A stretch of DNA of 64,000 nucleotides from Buddleja alternifolia (taxonomy: Eukaryota; Streptophyta; Magnoliopsida; Lamiales; Scrophulariaceae), in the NCBI GenBank assembly GCA_019426215.1, contig CM033401.1, forward strand, positions 19,721,134 through 19,785,133, read 5' to 3'. Each line of letters opens with the position of its first letter. The first letter of the stretch is position 1. Below, piece after piece: positions 46,200 to 58,481 of this stretch. The notes below the pieces were generated by a model. It did no database searches and had not been told where the DNA came from. It saw only the letters and a list, made by a program, of their open reading frames with translations. Both the position numbers and the translations under genes were made by a program.

Positions 46200-46493
46200 A
46201 AATTCGGGTTAATAATTATAATTTTTAGTTATAAAATTTTATCTAACTCCATAAAAGAGGGAATAGCCACAACTTGTGGCAGCCTAAATTCAAACCAAGA
46301 CCTATCATATAAAGTAGGAAGTGGATACCATTAGATCAACAAGTCTTGAGTTGGATTTTTCTTTTCTTTTAATCATTTATTACTATAATTTTAGCTTTTA
46401 TATTTCATAAACCTCCCCTAACTTTAGGACAACTTACAGTTGTCTCCCACTATGTTTGCCTAATTACCAACACTACCCATAGATTTAATTAGG
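46200..46493. other. Intergenic interval upstream of UBP22
   Basis: AT-rich; contains 'ccataaaagagggaatagccac' and 'acaaccaagacctatcatat' like phrases without a clear family. No gene or strong motif. Confidence 0.45.
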
Positions 46494-46700
46494 GGTATTC
46501 AACAAGTCGAGCCGGCTCGAAAAAAGCTCGACTTGAGCTTGAGTTTGTTTGTATGCGTTCGGAGCTCACAAGCTCCCTTTTTTTTTAATAAATAATATAT
46601 ATATAATATATATTTGATACATATATATATATATATATATATAATTTGACCCTAAGCTCGAGTTTTGGTTGCAAACTCAAGCGAAAGCTCGACTCGAACT
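46494..46700. mobile_element. MITE-like element with TCGAGC-rich inverted ends
   Basis: It begins TAGGGGTATTCAACAAGTCGAG, with GCTCGACTTGAGCTTGAG, and has inverted phrases 'AAGCTCGACTCGAACTCGA' near its right end around a TA microsatellite. This is the style of hAT-derived MITEs in plants. The right end is not clear and may be truncated at a gag fragment. Confidence 0.5.
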
Positions 46701-47030
46701 CGAACCTGAAGGTGAAAATCCATGAAGAAATCGAGAGCCTCCAATCTCTTGATATCATTCTGAGTAAGTGGTCCCCCACCTTCTAGCCTTCGTCCACTCT
46801 TGCTCTGAAGAGTTCTCTCAGTATCTCATATGAAGCAATCCTACTGTGTTTTCCATAAAACTCCTTGAGATGCAGCATTATCGATTTCGAGTCTTCCATG
46901 TTCTCGTGCGAGCATTGCAAATCATTGTTCATGGATGAAAGTTTCTGGGCAATCAATGTAGTTGGTCAAGTGAGGATGTTTTTCTCAAGCAAAACTGTGA
47001 GTGGGTTATTAACTATTTTGAGATGGATAT
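46700..47030 (-). pseudogene. Copia gag fragment, family B type
   Basis: On the minus strand pieces such as NPLTVLLEKNIL, HENMEDSKSIMLHLKEFYGKHS and GDHLLRMIS match in order the gag at 51413-52138 (NPLSVLFEKNIL, HEKMTTARAILAHLVELYGEHS, GDHVLKMIA). It is truncated at its C-terminal side by the MITE-like sequence. Confidence 0.65.
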
Positions 47031-47958
47031 AAGAATTCAAGAAATAAAGAAAGATTTAATTAGGTTATTATGTTGTACACTAAGTAAAAAAGCAGGACTT
47101 TGATTTTTGACTTAGCTCCCACTATATTTTTCGAATCATTGCACTCCCACTGTAATATTCAGAAATCTCATTGGAAAGATTTCGTAGTGAATGCTTTAAT
47201 AAATTCGGCGAGTTGCAACCTTTTAACGATATATGTCTCACTAAATTTATTAAAGTGACAATCCTTTCCAACCTTGTCAAACAAGCGCTTCAATCTTAAT
47301 TTGGCTTATAGATCACGAGACTGCAACCATTTGACAATATATAGGTTGTGATCTATCTGAACTTGGGCTAATCAACTCCTATCAATCTAACAACAAAATT
47401 CCACCTTGCAACTTTTTAATGATATATGGGGTGGAATTTGCTTCGATTGATGGCATCAAATTCACTTAGAAAATTTGAACAAATATCTTGGTGCATAACC
47501 CCCACTTTCTGGGAAGAAATTATGCATTAGAAATGTTAACTTTCTTTCAAAAAATAAATTAATTAAAATCTAATTTTAATTTGATTAAACCAGGATTGAA
47601 AAATAATAAGAATTAATTTAAATTGAATTTAAAATTAATTCACATTTAATCCTACTTGTCATTAAATCTAATTTAAATTCAAAAAATCAACTTCCAAATG
47701 ATTTGACAATGAATTAATTCAAAGCAAATTCATTAGTCTATGATTAATTATAATTTCAAATCTAATTTAAAGTTATGCATAAAATCAATTCCAAATAAAT
47801 TTTATTCAAATTTAATTTTAAATCTAATTTAAAGTTATGCATAAAATCAATTCCAAATAAATTTTAAAACTATTTTACATAAATTAACTATTAATTTTAA
47901 TTTAAAGTGGGTTGATCCGTGGGTCGCAATTTTAAAAAAAATTACGTGGGCCGCGGAG
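47031..47958 (-). other. Leader of a family B Copia element
   Basis: The sequence is homologous to 52139-52539 and 53341-53500: 'cttagctcccacta.attttt', 'cgatatatggggtg', 'ctcccacttactgggac'. It lies between gag and LTR on the minus strand. No gene; AT-rich. Confidence 0.5.
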
Positions 47959-49200
47959 TGACACGCAAAAAGCACACATGATTTTCAGCAAGAGAACCAA
48001 TAGTCTCAAGTAGTAAAGTGGACAATTAAATTCGAGTTATTGATCCCATAGAGACAAGAATGTTTTAAATTAAGGATTTAAAAGCAATAAAAATTAAAAT
48101 AAAGATTGTGAATCATTTGAAAGTAAAGATGTGAAAACAAGACTTAAACAAATTGATTGAGATTCTTATGTGAGAAGGCAATTAAGGCACATGCTTCAGC
48201 TGAATTACTTATTCAAATATACGAGTTATTCTTCGAAATATTAGACAACTCTTGCTTTGGTGGAAGTTTTTTAGATAATTACTACCCGATGTTTCGAAAA
48301 TAATAATCCTATGATTAATTGACGGTTCCCGAAATATTTCTATCCGAGAATCTAACCAACAACCATGTATTCAAGTTCTAGAATTTCCCCTGAGAATCCG
48401 ACTAACTGCACTTGGGAATCTATACTATTTCTAGGCAATTCCTTTTATTCAAGTGATGTGATGATTTCTTTGAACCCTAACCTATATTTTTTTTCGAATG
48501 CATAAACTAGGCAATTTGACAAACATATGGTGATCAAGCATATGCAAGAATTTAAAGCACGAAATCAATACACAAAGCAATTGTAGAATTTAAACAAAGA
48601 ACACTTTCATATATAAAAACTCATAATCCAGCCTTCACATGGTCTAGTTTGATGCAATTAGTTCATAATCATAACAATAAAAATAACTAAAGATAGAAAA
48701 TTATTCATGGACAAATAATAAACTAAATCTAAACATCTCCCTACTATGGATTGATGATTAATCTCGATGCAGAATCATTGCTCTCCTTGTCTTGACTCGT
48801 CTTCTTGCTCAAAAGTGTGTAAAATTGCTAAATTTTTGAACCCTCGTGCGGTTAAAAGATTAGGTATTTATAAGTGAGGCTCTTCAAGACTTCTACTTGA
48901 ATTAGGTATGAAATCTTTCCAAAAATTCTTCAGCCGAATGCAACGTTCGAATGTTGCATTCACCACGTTCGAACGTGATGACATGGAATAAGTGTGTTGA
49001 CTGGTCGTTGACTGCGTAGACGTTCAGTCTTTGCAAAACTCACATTCGAATGCTAATGATGTGGCGACGTTAGAACGTTAAAGGCAGTGTCTTTTGAAAT
49101 TATATATTTTTCGCCCCTTTTCCTCAATTGCTATGATTTTCACCCTGTACTCAATTAACAAACAAATCAAAGTCACAAGTGATAAAAATAAATTATATTT
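47959..49200 (-). mobile_element. Family A LTR, copy 3, right side truncated
   Basis: The plus-strand start TGACACGCAAAAAGCAC and the body ('aaggcacatgctt', 'gacggttcccgaaatat', 'caacaaccatgtatt', 'ctagaatttcccc') match copies 1 and 2. Similarity stops near 49160-49200 and an unrelated LTR end follows, so no target duplication can be shown. Confidence 0.7.
48934..49080. repeat. ACGTTCGAACGT-type palindromes inside family A copy 3
   Basis: ACGTTCGAATGTTGCATT, ACGTTCGAACGT, CATTCGAATG and ACGTTAGAACGT lie within 150 bases, the same part of the LTR where copies 1 and 2 carry other palindromes. Confidence 0.7.
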
Positions 49201-49204
49201 AAAA

Positions 49205-49367
49205 GAAGAATTGGATTCTCCTACCACCTCGCTTCAACAAGTAAATCGGATTTACTCGTTAATGCATGTTTGAGATTCAATTATGCGAATTAGAGTACAC
49301 TTTTGGGTTTTAAATTAAATTTTTGAAATCCTTCCGCTGTGTTTATGTGTTTTTACGCGAAATCCAA
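49205..49367 (+). repeat. End piece of a Copia-like LTR, plus strand
   Basis: 'ttccgctgtgtttatgtg' followed by 'cgaaatccaaca' and GTGGT has the form of an LTR end joined to the first bases of a tRNA-Met primer site, which then breaks off (GTGGTGGGG). Confidence 0.45.
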
Positions 49368-49776
49368 CAGTGGTGGGGAAAGAGAGAAAACCTCCATAAT
49401 TGGTGAAGTGGTGGAAAGAAAGAAAGAGATGAAGGGGAAAAGTCTAGTGACATGCATCGTAGAAAGGAGGGAGCTCCTAGCTGCCGCAACCGCAACGGCA
49501 GCGATCAATAGGGCAAAAAACCCTAGATGTTTACCATTCTCTCAGAGAGAGAAAGTGAGGCCTTTATGTCAAATCAAGTGGGTTTTTTTCTTTCTTTTTT
49601 TTATAATTAAATCAAGTGGGTTTGAGTGTTCATTTTGTGTGGATCTCCTTCAAATAAGTGTGTATGGATACCACACACAATACACCTTAATGTATTAAAA
49701 AGATAGACACTAAGACCATTCGACTTGGTCTAGCATAAAATTTTCCCTTTGTGAGACTTTATCAAACATAATAAAT
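49368..49776. other. Interval with a MITE remnant, no gene
   Basis: 49370-49560 is purine-rich with an open frame (49339-49698) of no family. 49620-49735 is related to the MITE at 58686-58845 ('gatagacactaagaccattcgacttggtct'). Confidence 0.45.
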
Positions 49777-49900
49777 GGGTTTAATGCAATTTACCTCCTT
49801 GTGAAAATTTGATATAGCAAATAAGCCCCTATAAAAAAAAAAAAGCAATTTACCTCTCCGTGAAAAAAAACAATGAAGCATATTGCTTTCCTAAACATAT
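49777..49900 (+). repeat. Left inverted repeat of an older DNA element
   Basis: 'gggtttaatgcaatttacct', 'tttgatatagcaaataagcc' and 'caatgaagcat' recur in order on the opposite strand at 58482-58590. The two form a long inverted repeat that brackets the Copia element 50146-57843. Confidence 0.7.
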
Positions 49901-50054
49901 TTCACCTACATTCATCAATTAAAAGACCAAAGTGGCCTTACTTTTTGAAGATTTTTACTTAATAATTTTCAATTTTATTTTAATTTTTTAATTTATTTAC
50001 ATTAATTTTTTTTTCTTACATCTTCCCTAATTCATCATATCCCCTTAACCCTAA

Positions 50055-50124
50055 TTGGGTTACATGGATAAAAACACAGCCAAGTGGACATCTCTGATTT
50101 GCATTTTCAAACTTATGGGCTTCG
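50055..50124 (-). repeat. Extra copy of the family B LTR end
   Basis: About 69 bases here ('gggttacatggataaaaac' through 'cttatgggcttcga') repeat, with few changes, the last bases of the LTR at 50150-50218. A 25-base spacer with other sequence lies between the two copies. Confidence 0.8.
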
Positions 50125-50145
50125 ACCACTAGCCTGTGCCGCCAC

Positions 50146-51256
50146 TGTTGGGTTACATGGATAAAAACGGAGCCAAGTGGACATCTCTGATTCGCATTTT
50201 CAAACTTATGGGCTTCGAAAAGCATACTGTGTTTGTTTATTTAATTCTATTTATTTATTTTAAGTATCCAATACTTAAAATATTACCACAAGAAAAGTTC
50301 CATTTTTCCATCGAACTTTCCTTTTTAAGCGTGACTCTTTAGGTTCATCTATATTTGGCAATGAGAGGATTCCATAGAATATGGGACCCACCTAGCCAGT
50401 CATATGGTCCATTTTTTAACCCAAATAAGATGAAATGATAAGATCATTTTTACCTTTCCAATTTTAAATACCGTGCGAATACAAACTCTTCGTTTCCTTA
50501 TCCCGATCAAGTGAGAGTCATGGTTTTAGTCAAACTCGCGAACTTGACACTATTCTATATTTATAATAAGTTCAGATCAATGAATGATTTGGCCAATGAC
50601 TTTAAGATCTAACTTACATATAAATACATAGGATAATTCCTCGTTCACTTACAAGGGAACGAATCCTTTCTTGGATACCAGTTAAGAATACTACTTGTCC
50701 ATTAGGTTGCAGTTCGAGGTTGACCCCCACCAACAGGTGAATTGGGCCTAACTACTCTAATGACGAACCTAACATCACAAGTATATCTTCAACTCGATTC
50801 CTCAAATCTAAAGTTCAGACACACCTATTACAATTAATCAATTCTGTCATTGACTGTCCAAGAGTGGAAATCCATGTGACAGAATCGATGCGAGTCATGT
50901 CTAGGTGCCACTATCTCCATCAGTGCACCTATGATATAAGTTCTTCACTACTTCCTAGTGATTGACGGACACCTTTCTCGTCAAAACTTATATCATACAA
51001 GTCTTCATGATTTCTAACGCCTAATTGAAGATCTTTGACATGCAGACTTATTTAGTACACAAATATCAAACTCCTCTAGTACCTTAGAGAGTTAACTCTT
51101 GTGTTCATGGACTTATAGTCGAATACAATATATAAATGCCAATATATAAATAAACAACTAAAATGCCTTTTATTAATTAATTAAAAACAATTACAATTTG
51201 ACAATGTCCTATCATTTACTAATCCTCTAGTGGCATTTGAGGACTTTAACCTAACA
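50146..51256 (-). repeat. 3' LTR of the family B element, with internal deletion
   Basis: It begins TGTTAGGTTAAAGTCC (minus strand, 51256) and ends ATGTAACCCAACA. At 1111 bp it is some 535 bases shorter than the 5' LTR. The missing part corresponds to about 56330-56880. Confidence 0.8.
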
Positions 51257-52138
51257 TGCACCTCGGCCCAGATTAGGACATTTTCTTCTCCAGTGGTCTA
51301 GCTCACTACATTGTAGGCATCTATCCATTTTCTTTGACACCTTACGCTTGTGAAACACATGAGCTTTCCTCTTGCCCTTATCGACGCCACCCTGAGCTCC
51401 AAGCCCACCATCCTACTTGTAGGCTTTCTTCTTCTTATTCTTAGCCTTCTTGGGCTCAGAAGAGATAACCAGAGCATTTTTCTTTCCCTTAGGCTTCAAT
51501 TGAGATTGTGCAGTTGTTAATTTATTCATTAGCCTAGCTACGTTGCATTCAATCTCGTTGCAATTGAAGTTCATGACAAATTGGGAGAAGGAATCAGAAA
51601 GAGACTGCAAAATGAGATCCGTTTGAAGTTGTGAGTTCATTGTAGAATCTAGATCCTTTAATCTCTCGATCCTCGCTATCATCTTGAGGACATGATCCCC
51701 AACTTTTTCACCCTCTCTCATTTTGGATCCGAAGAGCTCTTTAGATATCTAATATCTAGCAGTGCAACTGTGCTCACCATAGAGCTCGACCAAGTGTGCT
51801 AAGATGGCCCTAGCAGTGGTCATCTTCTCGTGGGACATTTAAAGCTTGTTTATCATTGAGCGCAACATGTTCCCACGCACTCGGACATCGTCCTGTACCC
51901 GTTTTTCGTGAGCCTGGACTTCTTTCTCCTTGGCACGTGTCTTGGCAGGTGGAGCTGGGGTGTCTGCGTCCAACACATATCCCAAAGACTCCATGTTGAG
52001 GACAATCCTCAAGTTTATTAGCCAGTCCACGTAGTTAGGTCCGGTAAGGATGTTCTTTTCGAATAAAACAGAAAGTGGGTTGATAGTCATTTTGTTCGAG
52101 AGAGATATAATAGAAAATAACTGCAGAAAATAAACCAA
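51257..52138 (-). pseudogene. Copia gag of the family B element
   Basis: On the minus strand NPLSVLFEKNILTGPNYVDW starts the gag core (UBN2 type), followed by HEKMTTARAILAHLVELYGEHS (stop just before, 51839) and the frame 51721-51413 (GDHVLKMIARIERLKDL, LPK-rich basic end). The knuckle CLQCSELDHWRRKC (CX2CX4HX4C) lies at about 51263-51315, directly before the LTR. Two stops interrupt it. Gag alone would give particles. Confidence 0.82.
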
Positions 52139-52539
52139 ACTTTATTAGATGATTGTAATTAAACTAACCAAGTTAAATTAAGGACTTAAATTTTAAACTT
52201 AGCTCCCACTACATTTTTCGAGATCTACACTCCCACCATAGAAATCGGAAGTGATCGTTGTTCATTACTTCATAGTGGTGATTGATTTCTTTAATTGATT
52301 CAGTGGACAGAAACCCTTTAATGATATATAGTCCACTAATCAATTAAAGTGACGTCTGACATCAATCTATCCAATAGATGATTCAATCTTCTATTCTCAT
52401 AATCCACCAAAATCGCAACCCTTTAACAATATATAGGTTCATGGATTATCTAAGTTTATTCCCACTAACACCTTTTATTCTAACATTTGAATTTCACCTT
52501 GTAACTCTTTAACGATATATGGGGTGAAATATGTTTCAA
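52139..52539 (-). other. Leader of the family B element, gag-proximal part
   Basis: AT-rich with repeated 'taacgatatatggggtgaaa' phrases; homologous to 47.0-47.5 kb. No coding sequence. Confidence 0.55.
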
Positions 52540-53094
52540 TAGGGGTGTACGCGGTCGGGTTCGGGTAATTTTAAAGAAAAAATCAACCTAATCCGATATA
52601 TGCGGGTTGACAAAATTTCAAACCGAAACCGCATAATTATTCTTTCAAACCGAGCGGTTCAGGTCGGTCGGGTTTAATGTATTTAGCGGGCGTGTTGGTG
52701 TGTTATCGAATTATAATTATAGTTCTTACAAGTTACTTTTAGTTTCAACTAGTAAATAAGAAACTAAATAACATATTTGTTGTACATTTAACTAAACAAA
52801 TTGAGTTGGTAAGAAATACAAAAATAAGTGGTGTTATTAAATTAAAATCATATTTATCATGAATTGTAAACTCTAAAATATTCATAAAGTTAAATTATCT
52901 TATAAGTTTATCATCAAAATATATATCTACATCTTCGTTCAAATCAAGTAAAAACATATGTTCAAATGAAATAATTTATTTACTCAAATTAAAAATAAAG
53001 TGTTTTACATTGATATGAATAAAACCACTCTTATTAGAGTTTATATATATGTTATATAGTTTTAAGAGTTTAGGGTTAATCTTTAACACACACA

Positions 53095-53150
<56 letters not shown>

Positions 53151-53340
53151 TTATGACATATACAATTAGTGGTCGGGTGGCGGATTAAGAGGGTTACAAT
53201 TATTAAACCCACACCCGACCCGAAAGTGGCGGGTTGCAATTTTTTCAACCCACCACAATTATTTAATAATTTCAAACCGGCGGTTTTCGGGTGGAGCGGG
53301 TCGGTTTAAGCGGGTCGGCGCGGGTTTATGTACACCCCTA
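52540..53340. mobile_element. hAT-type MITE, 801 bp
   Basis: The left end is TAGGGGTGTACGCGGTC, the right end GGGTTTATGTACACCCCTA: inverted ends TAGGGGTGTAC. Eight-base flanks TGTTTCAA and TGTTTTGA match at six places. In the homologous leader at 47.4 kb the insertion is absent, which confirms the limits. The inside has inverted 'cgggtcggg' stretches and a long CT/TA microsatellite (53095-53150). No transposase. Confidence 0.82.
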
Positions 53341-53612
53341 TGTTTTGATTAAGGCATCTAATGCACTTTATAAAATTTCAAAATTAGGCCCAAATACATG
53401 ACTCCCACTTACTGGGACGATGCGACATATCAAACATAATTCTAAATTTTATTAAGTTTAGTGGAGGGAGAGTACGCCCAGCGCCCTAACTTAGTATTAT
53501 TTAGTTTGGAAGAACGTTGTTTTAGGTCTCACTTTGCACATTATTAATTTTATAAAGTGCAAGATGTGATCATACATGAAGCATACAACTAATGAAACAT
53601 GCATAACATAGT
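53341..53612 (-). other. Leader of the family B element, middle part
   Basis: 272 bases between the MITE and the solo LTR. Contains 'gactcccacttactgggac', shared with the leader at 47.5 kb. Not coding. Confidence 0.5.
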
Positions 53613-55104
53613 TGGTAGTCCCAAGTAGCATACGAAAGGGTCTAGAAGGATGGGGTTGAATAGACCCTGAAGTCTTTTTCGACTTCAAAAATTCGTATCA
53701 CTTTTAAAAGATTAGAAAGCTGAGCGCTTGGGTCAGGCGCTTCAGTAAAGATAACTTATACTTAGTGATTTTAAAATTTTACCAAAGTAGGGTAATGCTT
53801 AGATCGCTTAATCAGGGTTAGCACAGCTGAAATGATTTTAAGGCTTTAGCGTTCGTTTTGGTTAAATAGTCGCTTGGCAGTTTAGTTTGTCTTTTTCAGA
53901 ATAAATAATAAGATATAAAGCAAGACAATAATAATAGTAAATAACACGAGAAATTGTAAGGTTCATTGGGTGATGTAATCCCAGCTACGTCCTTCTTCCC
54001 CTTTTTCACTTGGACGGAATTTACTAAGTTGATTATCAAAGAATCACACAGAATCTTCTACAAGATAGTAAAGAGGTGAAAGATGATCTCGGGCTCCTTG
54101 ATCACACAGATTTCAGCACCAATGAAGATCTTCTTCTACAAGCTTCTCTCACTCAGAAATACTACCTGTAAAGGGTTCAACAACTTTCTCACTCAGATGA
54201 AAGGTTGAGGGTTTGTCACACAGGTTTTGTTTGTTTTTGGAAAGATCAAACAACTTGGAATATCTCAGTAAGAATTTAGGTTTCTTTTTTGGAAGATGTT
54301 GAGATATTTGTGACTGTCTGGAATGTATGTAAAAAGCTTGAAAGGTTTTGGCTTTGAAGTTTCCAAGCTTTTCTTGAGAAAGAGTTTCAGCAAAGTTTTT
54401 ACTTTCTTGTGTGTGTACGTTATCTTTAGGGTTTGCTGGAATGAGTTATTTATAGACAATTCTTGGGATTTGTCCGTTGGACACATGTGAGTGCATGCTC
54501 TTCACGCGGCTCGTGAAACAGCCTTTTCTCTGACATTCCTAAAATCTTGCTGGTTCCGATTGGATGGGAGCAGGATTGAACTCTGAAATTCTGACAGTCT
54601 AGTCAAAAGGTGGCTTGTCCACAAGTCATAATAGCTTATCACATTTAATGCTCTTATCAGGCATTTAATGCATTTGAATTTATTTTTCGTTTGAAATAAA
54701 TGTCCGTTGAATGATTGCATTTAAGTCCTTCATGACTTGAGGATTTATTTCAGGTGAATCTGATACTAATCGCTGGAGTGCTTTGAGCGCTTGATCCATA
54801 AATCATGAAATAGTCCTTTAGCGTTTGACAGACGCTAAGAACAAATCTTCATCTTCATTTAACTTCAGACGCTGATCTTCAACTTTATATCTAATAGACT
54901 CACCTAGAATTCTATTAGTGATTCGGTATCTAATACTTAGTCTAAAATCTATAAAAATAAAAAATTGCAAGCCTAATTAATATTACAAACTTTCAAACGT
55001 TTATACATAACATCTATGAAAATATAAACTTACATTCTTTTTGGGGTCTAACATAAGATCCTATCTTGTCATCATCATAACATCTAACATGAAATTTCCT
55101 AACA
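53613..55104 (-). mobile_element. Solo LTR of the family C (SIRE-like) Copia
   Basis: On the minus strand it begins TGTTAGGAAATTTCATG and ends CTACTTGGGACTACCA, matching the LTRs at 16555 and 29119 throughout. Length 1492 bp. Flanks are ATAGT and ATAGC, a target duplication with one change. Confidence 0.9.
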
Positions 55105-56182
55105 ATAGCTAATATAAACATCACACTTATTCATGGCCCAAGCTAATGGGCCATCAAAAGGAAAAAGGGAAAAAACTAAACTAGTCTTCTTGGTTCCAAC
55201 CACCTTTCCTTTTGGATAGTCTTCTTCTTCACGGCCTAATCTAATTCTAGCTATTACATAAGATGAATAAAAACCTATACATAATATCTAGGGGGGAAAA
55301 TAGGCTCAAATCCGGCCCTTACAACCCATCAAAAGAAATACATCCAGAAAGAACCCTAAGCCCATGAAAAGTGTCACCATCACATAATACATGCTCGTAT
55401 AAAGTAAGTCAAATATGTTGGTGATTAAATTACAATTAATTAGTCCAACTAATTAATCCCATATAAAATTCCAAACTCTATACATTTAATATTTTAATTA
55501 AATTTAATTAGTCCAACTAATTAACCATACATATAAAATTTCAAATTTTATATATTTCACTTTAATTAAAATAATTATTCCAACTAATTACATAAACATA
55601 TAAAATACCAAATGTTATATCCTTCATATTTTATGATTTAATGTCCATATTAAATTGTTTCAAATCTCAATAATTGTAATAAACTTATTTGTACTTAATT
55701 CCAGTAAACTGGGTCACTTACCATCAAGCCCACCAGGAATCCAAAACAAGAATCCAAATCCATCAAAACAAAAATTGAGACCTAACCCGACCCGATGATG
55801 TCGTGCAATTCACAGTGCAACACACGGCCCAACCATGCTTCCAGGCACGGCCCATGTTCGCACATCATCATGCACACGCTAATACAGCTCGAAACACGGC
55901 CCCACCATGCTTCCAAGCATGGCCGTGTTCGCGAACTGTAGTGCGCGCATGATGTGCGCCCAGCCCACACACAACGCTGATCAGCGGCCTGCGTTCGCGG
56001 GATTGAAGCCCCACTTTGTTTTTCTCTTCCTTTTCAAGTTTCAGTCCAACCAAACCAATGAAAAACAGAAAAATGCAGATGTATAGGCATAAATTCATAA
56101 AACACAGATTTAACATGCTCGTAAAAACAATAAATTAATCATATATATCACAACAAAGTTAAATATGCGAATATCAGAGATT
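55105..56182 (-). other. Leader of the family B element, LTR-proximal part
   Basis: AT-rich sequence with 'ttagtccaactaatta' repeats near 55440-55590 and two copies of 'cacggcc.aaccatgcttcc' (55823, 55895). No gene; frames on the minus strand near 55.8-56.1 have no family. Confidence 0.5.
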
Positions 56183-56195
56183 GGCTCTGATACCA
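56183..56195 (-). other. tRNA-Met primer-binding site of the family B element
   Basis: The minus strand reads TGGTATCAGAGCC one base after the LTR end (...ATCTAACA). Confidence 0.9.
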
Positions 56196-56196
56196 C

Positions 56197-57843
56197 TGTT
56201 AGATTACATGGATAAAAACGCAGCGGAAGAATAAAAGACCCAACGTGGACTTCTCTGATTCGTATATTCAAACTATGGGCTTCAAAAATCATACTTTTTT
56301 GCAAGTTTTAGTTGAATCTATGAAATTCCAGCTTCTTTAATTTTGATCCGAACAATAGAACATCTACTGGAATCCCCACACGGAATTGCAGTAGAACAAT
56401 CTCCTTCTTTTCTCCTATGTTGGACGGGTAGTAGAAGAGAGAGAAGGGTGGGAACTTTTCTCTAATGCTTTGGAGGCTCACAATTTGACTGACGTCAACT
56501 AGGTCTAAAATTCATAAGAGATAACATATATATATATATATATACATATCTCATGACTTGTTGATCAAGTCAAAAACAAGCCATGTTGGGTGTCCTATTG
56601 GACCCCCAACTCAGCCCCTATGGATGTCCACTAGGACGTCCATCATTGCCTGTGTTGACTTGTGTCTAATTAGTTATTTTAATCACATATTTATTTATCC
56701 AATAAATAAATAAAATTATTAATTAATTAATTAATTAGATAAATTACATAAATTAATCTATTAATTTATTTCTTTAAGGAATCAATTAATAATTAATCTT
56801 ATCTATATATGTGATTAATTCATCTAATGAATAATTCAATATCACCGTAGTCTCCAAAATAATTCCCTTCATTTTTGTTTTACAAAATTTTTATGTGCGA
56901 TTCTTTAGGTTCATCTCAAAAGGCAATTGGGAGAAAACCAAAGGATGTGGGTAACACCTAGCCAGTTTCGTAGCCCACATCGTAACCCAATTGAGAACCT
57001 TTCACGCTATGAATACCGTACGAGTATAAACCTTTTATTCTAATATCACATTCAAGTGAGAGTCACCGTTCAGTCAAACTCACAGTACTTGACCATATGC
57101 ATAGATCATAATGAGTCGAGGTCACTGAGTATACTCTTGTGTCCAACACGAGTAACTGCAATGCTTTGGCCAAAAACTTTTGACCTCACTCGTTCATGAC
57201 GACATAGGATATATATTCATTCACCTATGAGAGAATAAATTTCATCTTGTAAATTAGTTAAGAATGCTGCTTGCCCATCAAGTTGCACTTCGAGGTCGAC
57301 CTCACCAATGGGGAATTGGATCTAACTACTCAGATGACAAACTTGACGTCACAAGCACAGCTTCAACGTGATTACTCAGGTCTAAGGTTCATGGGTACCT
57401 ATCATAACTTATCAGTTCTATCATTGACTGTCATAGAGTGAAACTAATGTGACAGAACCGATGCGAGTCTTGTTCGAACCCATCAGTCCTACTGATGTGT
57501 CTATGACACAAGCTTCCACTAACCTATAGTATTCGAATGGCACTCTCACGTCAAAGCTTATGTTATATAAGTCTTCATCCAGAATTGAAGTCCAGTCAAA
57601 ACTCTCTATGACTTGCAAACTAGTTTAGACATTAAGTATCGAACTCTTATAGTGCTGATCTCCCTAACCCATAGGGAGTAGAAGATTCGCCTTAATGTCA
57701 AGGACTAAGTGTTGTTCAATAAACTTACAAATGCCTATAAGAAAACAACATAAAAATGTCTTTTATTTAAGAAGAATGTTTATTAACAAAAGAATGCCCT
57801 ATAATTCCTATCCTCTATGGCATTTGAAGGCATAACACTAACA
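56197..57843 (-). repeat. 5' LTR of the family B element
   Basis: On the minus strand it begins TGTTAGTGTTATGCC and ends ATGTAATCTAACA, 1647 bp. It contains all family B landmarks ('tgcgattctttagg' near 56897, 'tcgaggtcgacctcaccaa' near 57290). Confidence 0.85.
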
Positions 57844-57848
57844 GCCAC

Positions 57849-58480
57849 GCTCTAATTCCACCACCACACTCCATATCCGCCGCCAAACTGCTCCAAACCC
57901 CCTTCACAGGTTGCCCGATGCGCCACTACTCGAGCACCCCCATTCACCATCCACATCTGCAGTTTATCCAAATCTAAGGAGAAAATGGTTTTTCCATCGC
58001 CAGGAAACCACTACAGCAACCGCCTGTGAAAACATTTGAAACTAATGTACATATGTATATATATACACACTATTTACATACATATACATATGTATATTAT
58101 TAATTATATTAATAAATTGTCAATTTATAATATTATATATTAAGATTTTGAAAAAAATATAATATATTAAAAAGATGAGATTTAATGGTGACAATTGACC
58201 TCTAACACAATTGATCCAATGGTTAAAATTAAGGGTAAAATGTTAATTATGAAGATTTTAATTTAAAATTATAAGTATATATAAAAAGGTAAATCTTGAC
58301 CATTCATCTCTATTAAGATGTATGGTTCCTATTAATTTGATAAAATAATATATATGAGATAATCTTAGCTGTTGGTTTTGATCAATTAGATCCCATGGTT
58401 ATTAAATAGGGGCAAACTGGTCTCATAAAGAAAAAAATAACTTAGCCACTTCCAAAATGTGAGAGTGAGGCGCGTGCAAA
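57849..58480. other. Remnant inside the old inverted-repeat element; GC-richer start
   Basis: 57849-58040 is GC-richer ('catccacatctgcag', 'ttccatcgccaggaaaccac') than its surroundings and could be a gene fragment carried by the element; I recognise no family. The rest is AT-rich with TA and 'catata' runs. Confidence 0.4.
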
Positions 58481-58481
58481 G

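Larger units (their letters stand above)
50146..57843 (-). mobile_element. Non-autonomous Copia element, family B, perfect GCCAC target duplication
   Basis: GCCAC stands at 50141-50145 and 57844-57848. On the minus strand the order is 5' LTR (57843-56197), tRNA-Met primer site, leader, gag (52138-51260), 3' LTR (51256-50146). The 3' LTR follows the gag zinc knuckle with no pol between. Nested inside are the solo LTR 53613-55104 and the MITE 52540-53340. Without them the element is about 5.4 kb. It must have been moved by another Copia element's enzymes. Confidence 0.85.
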
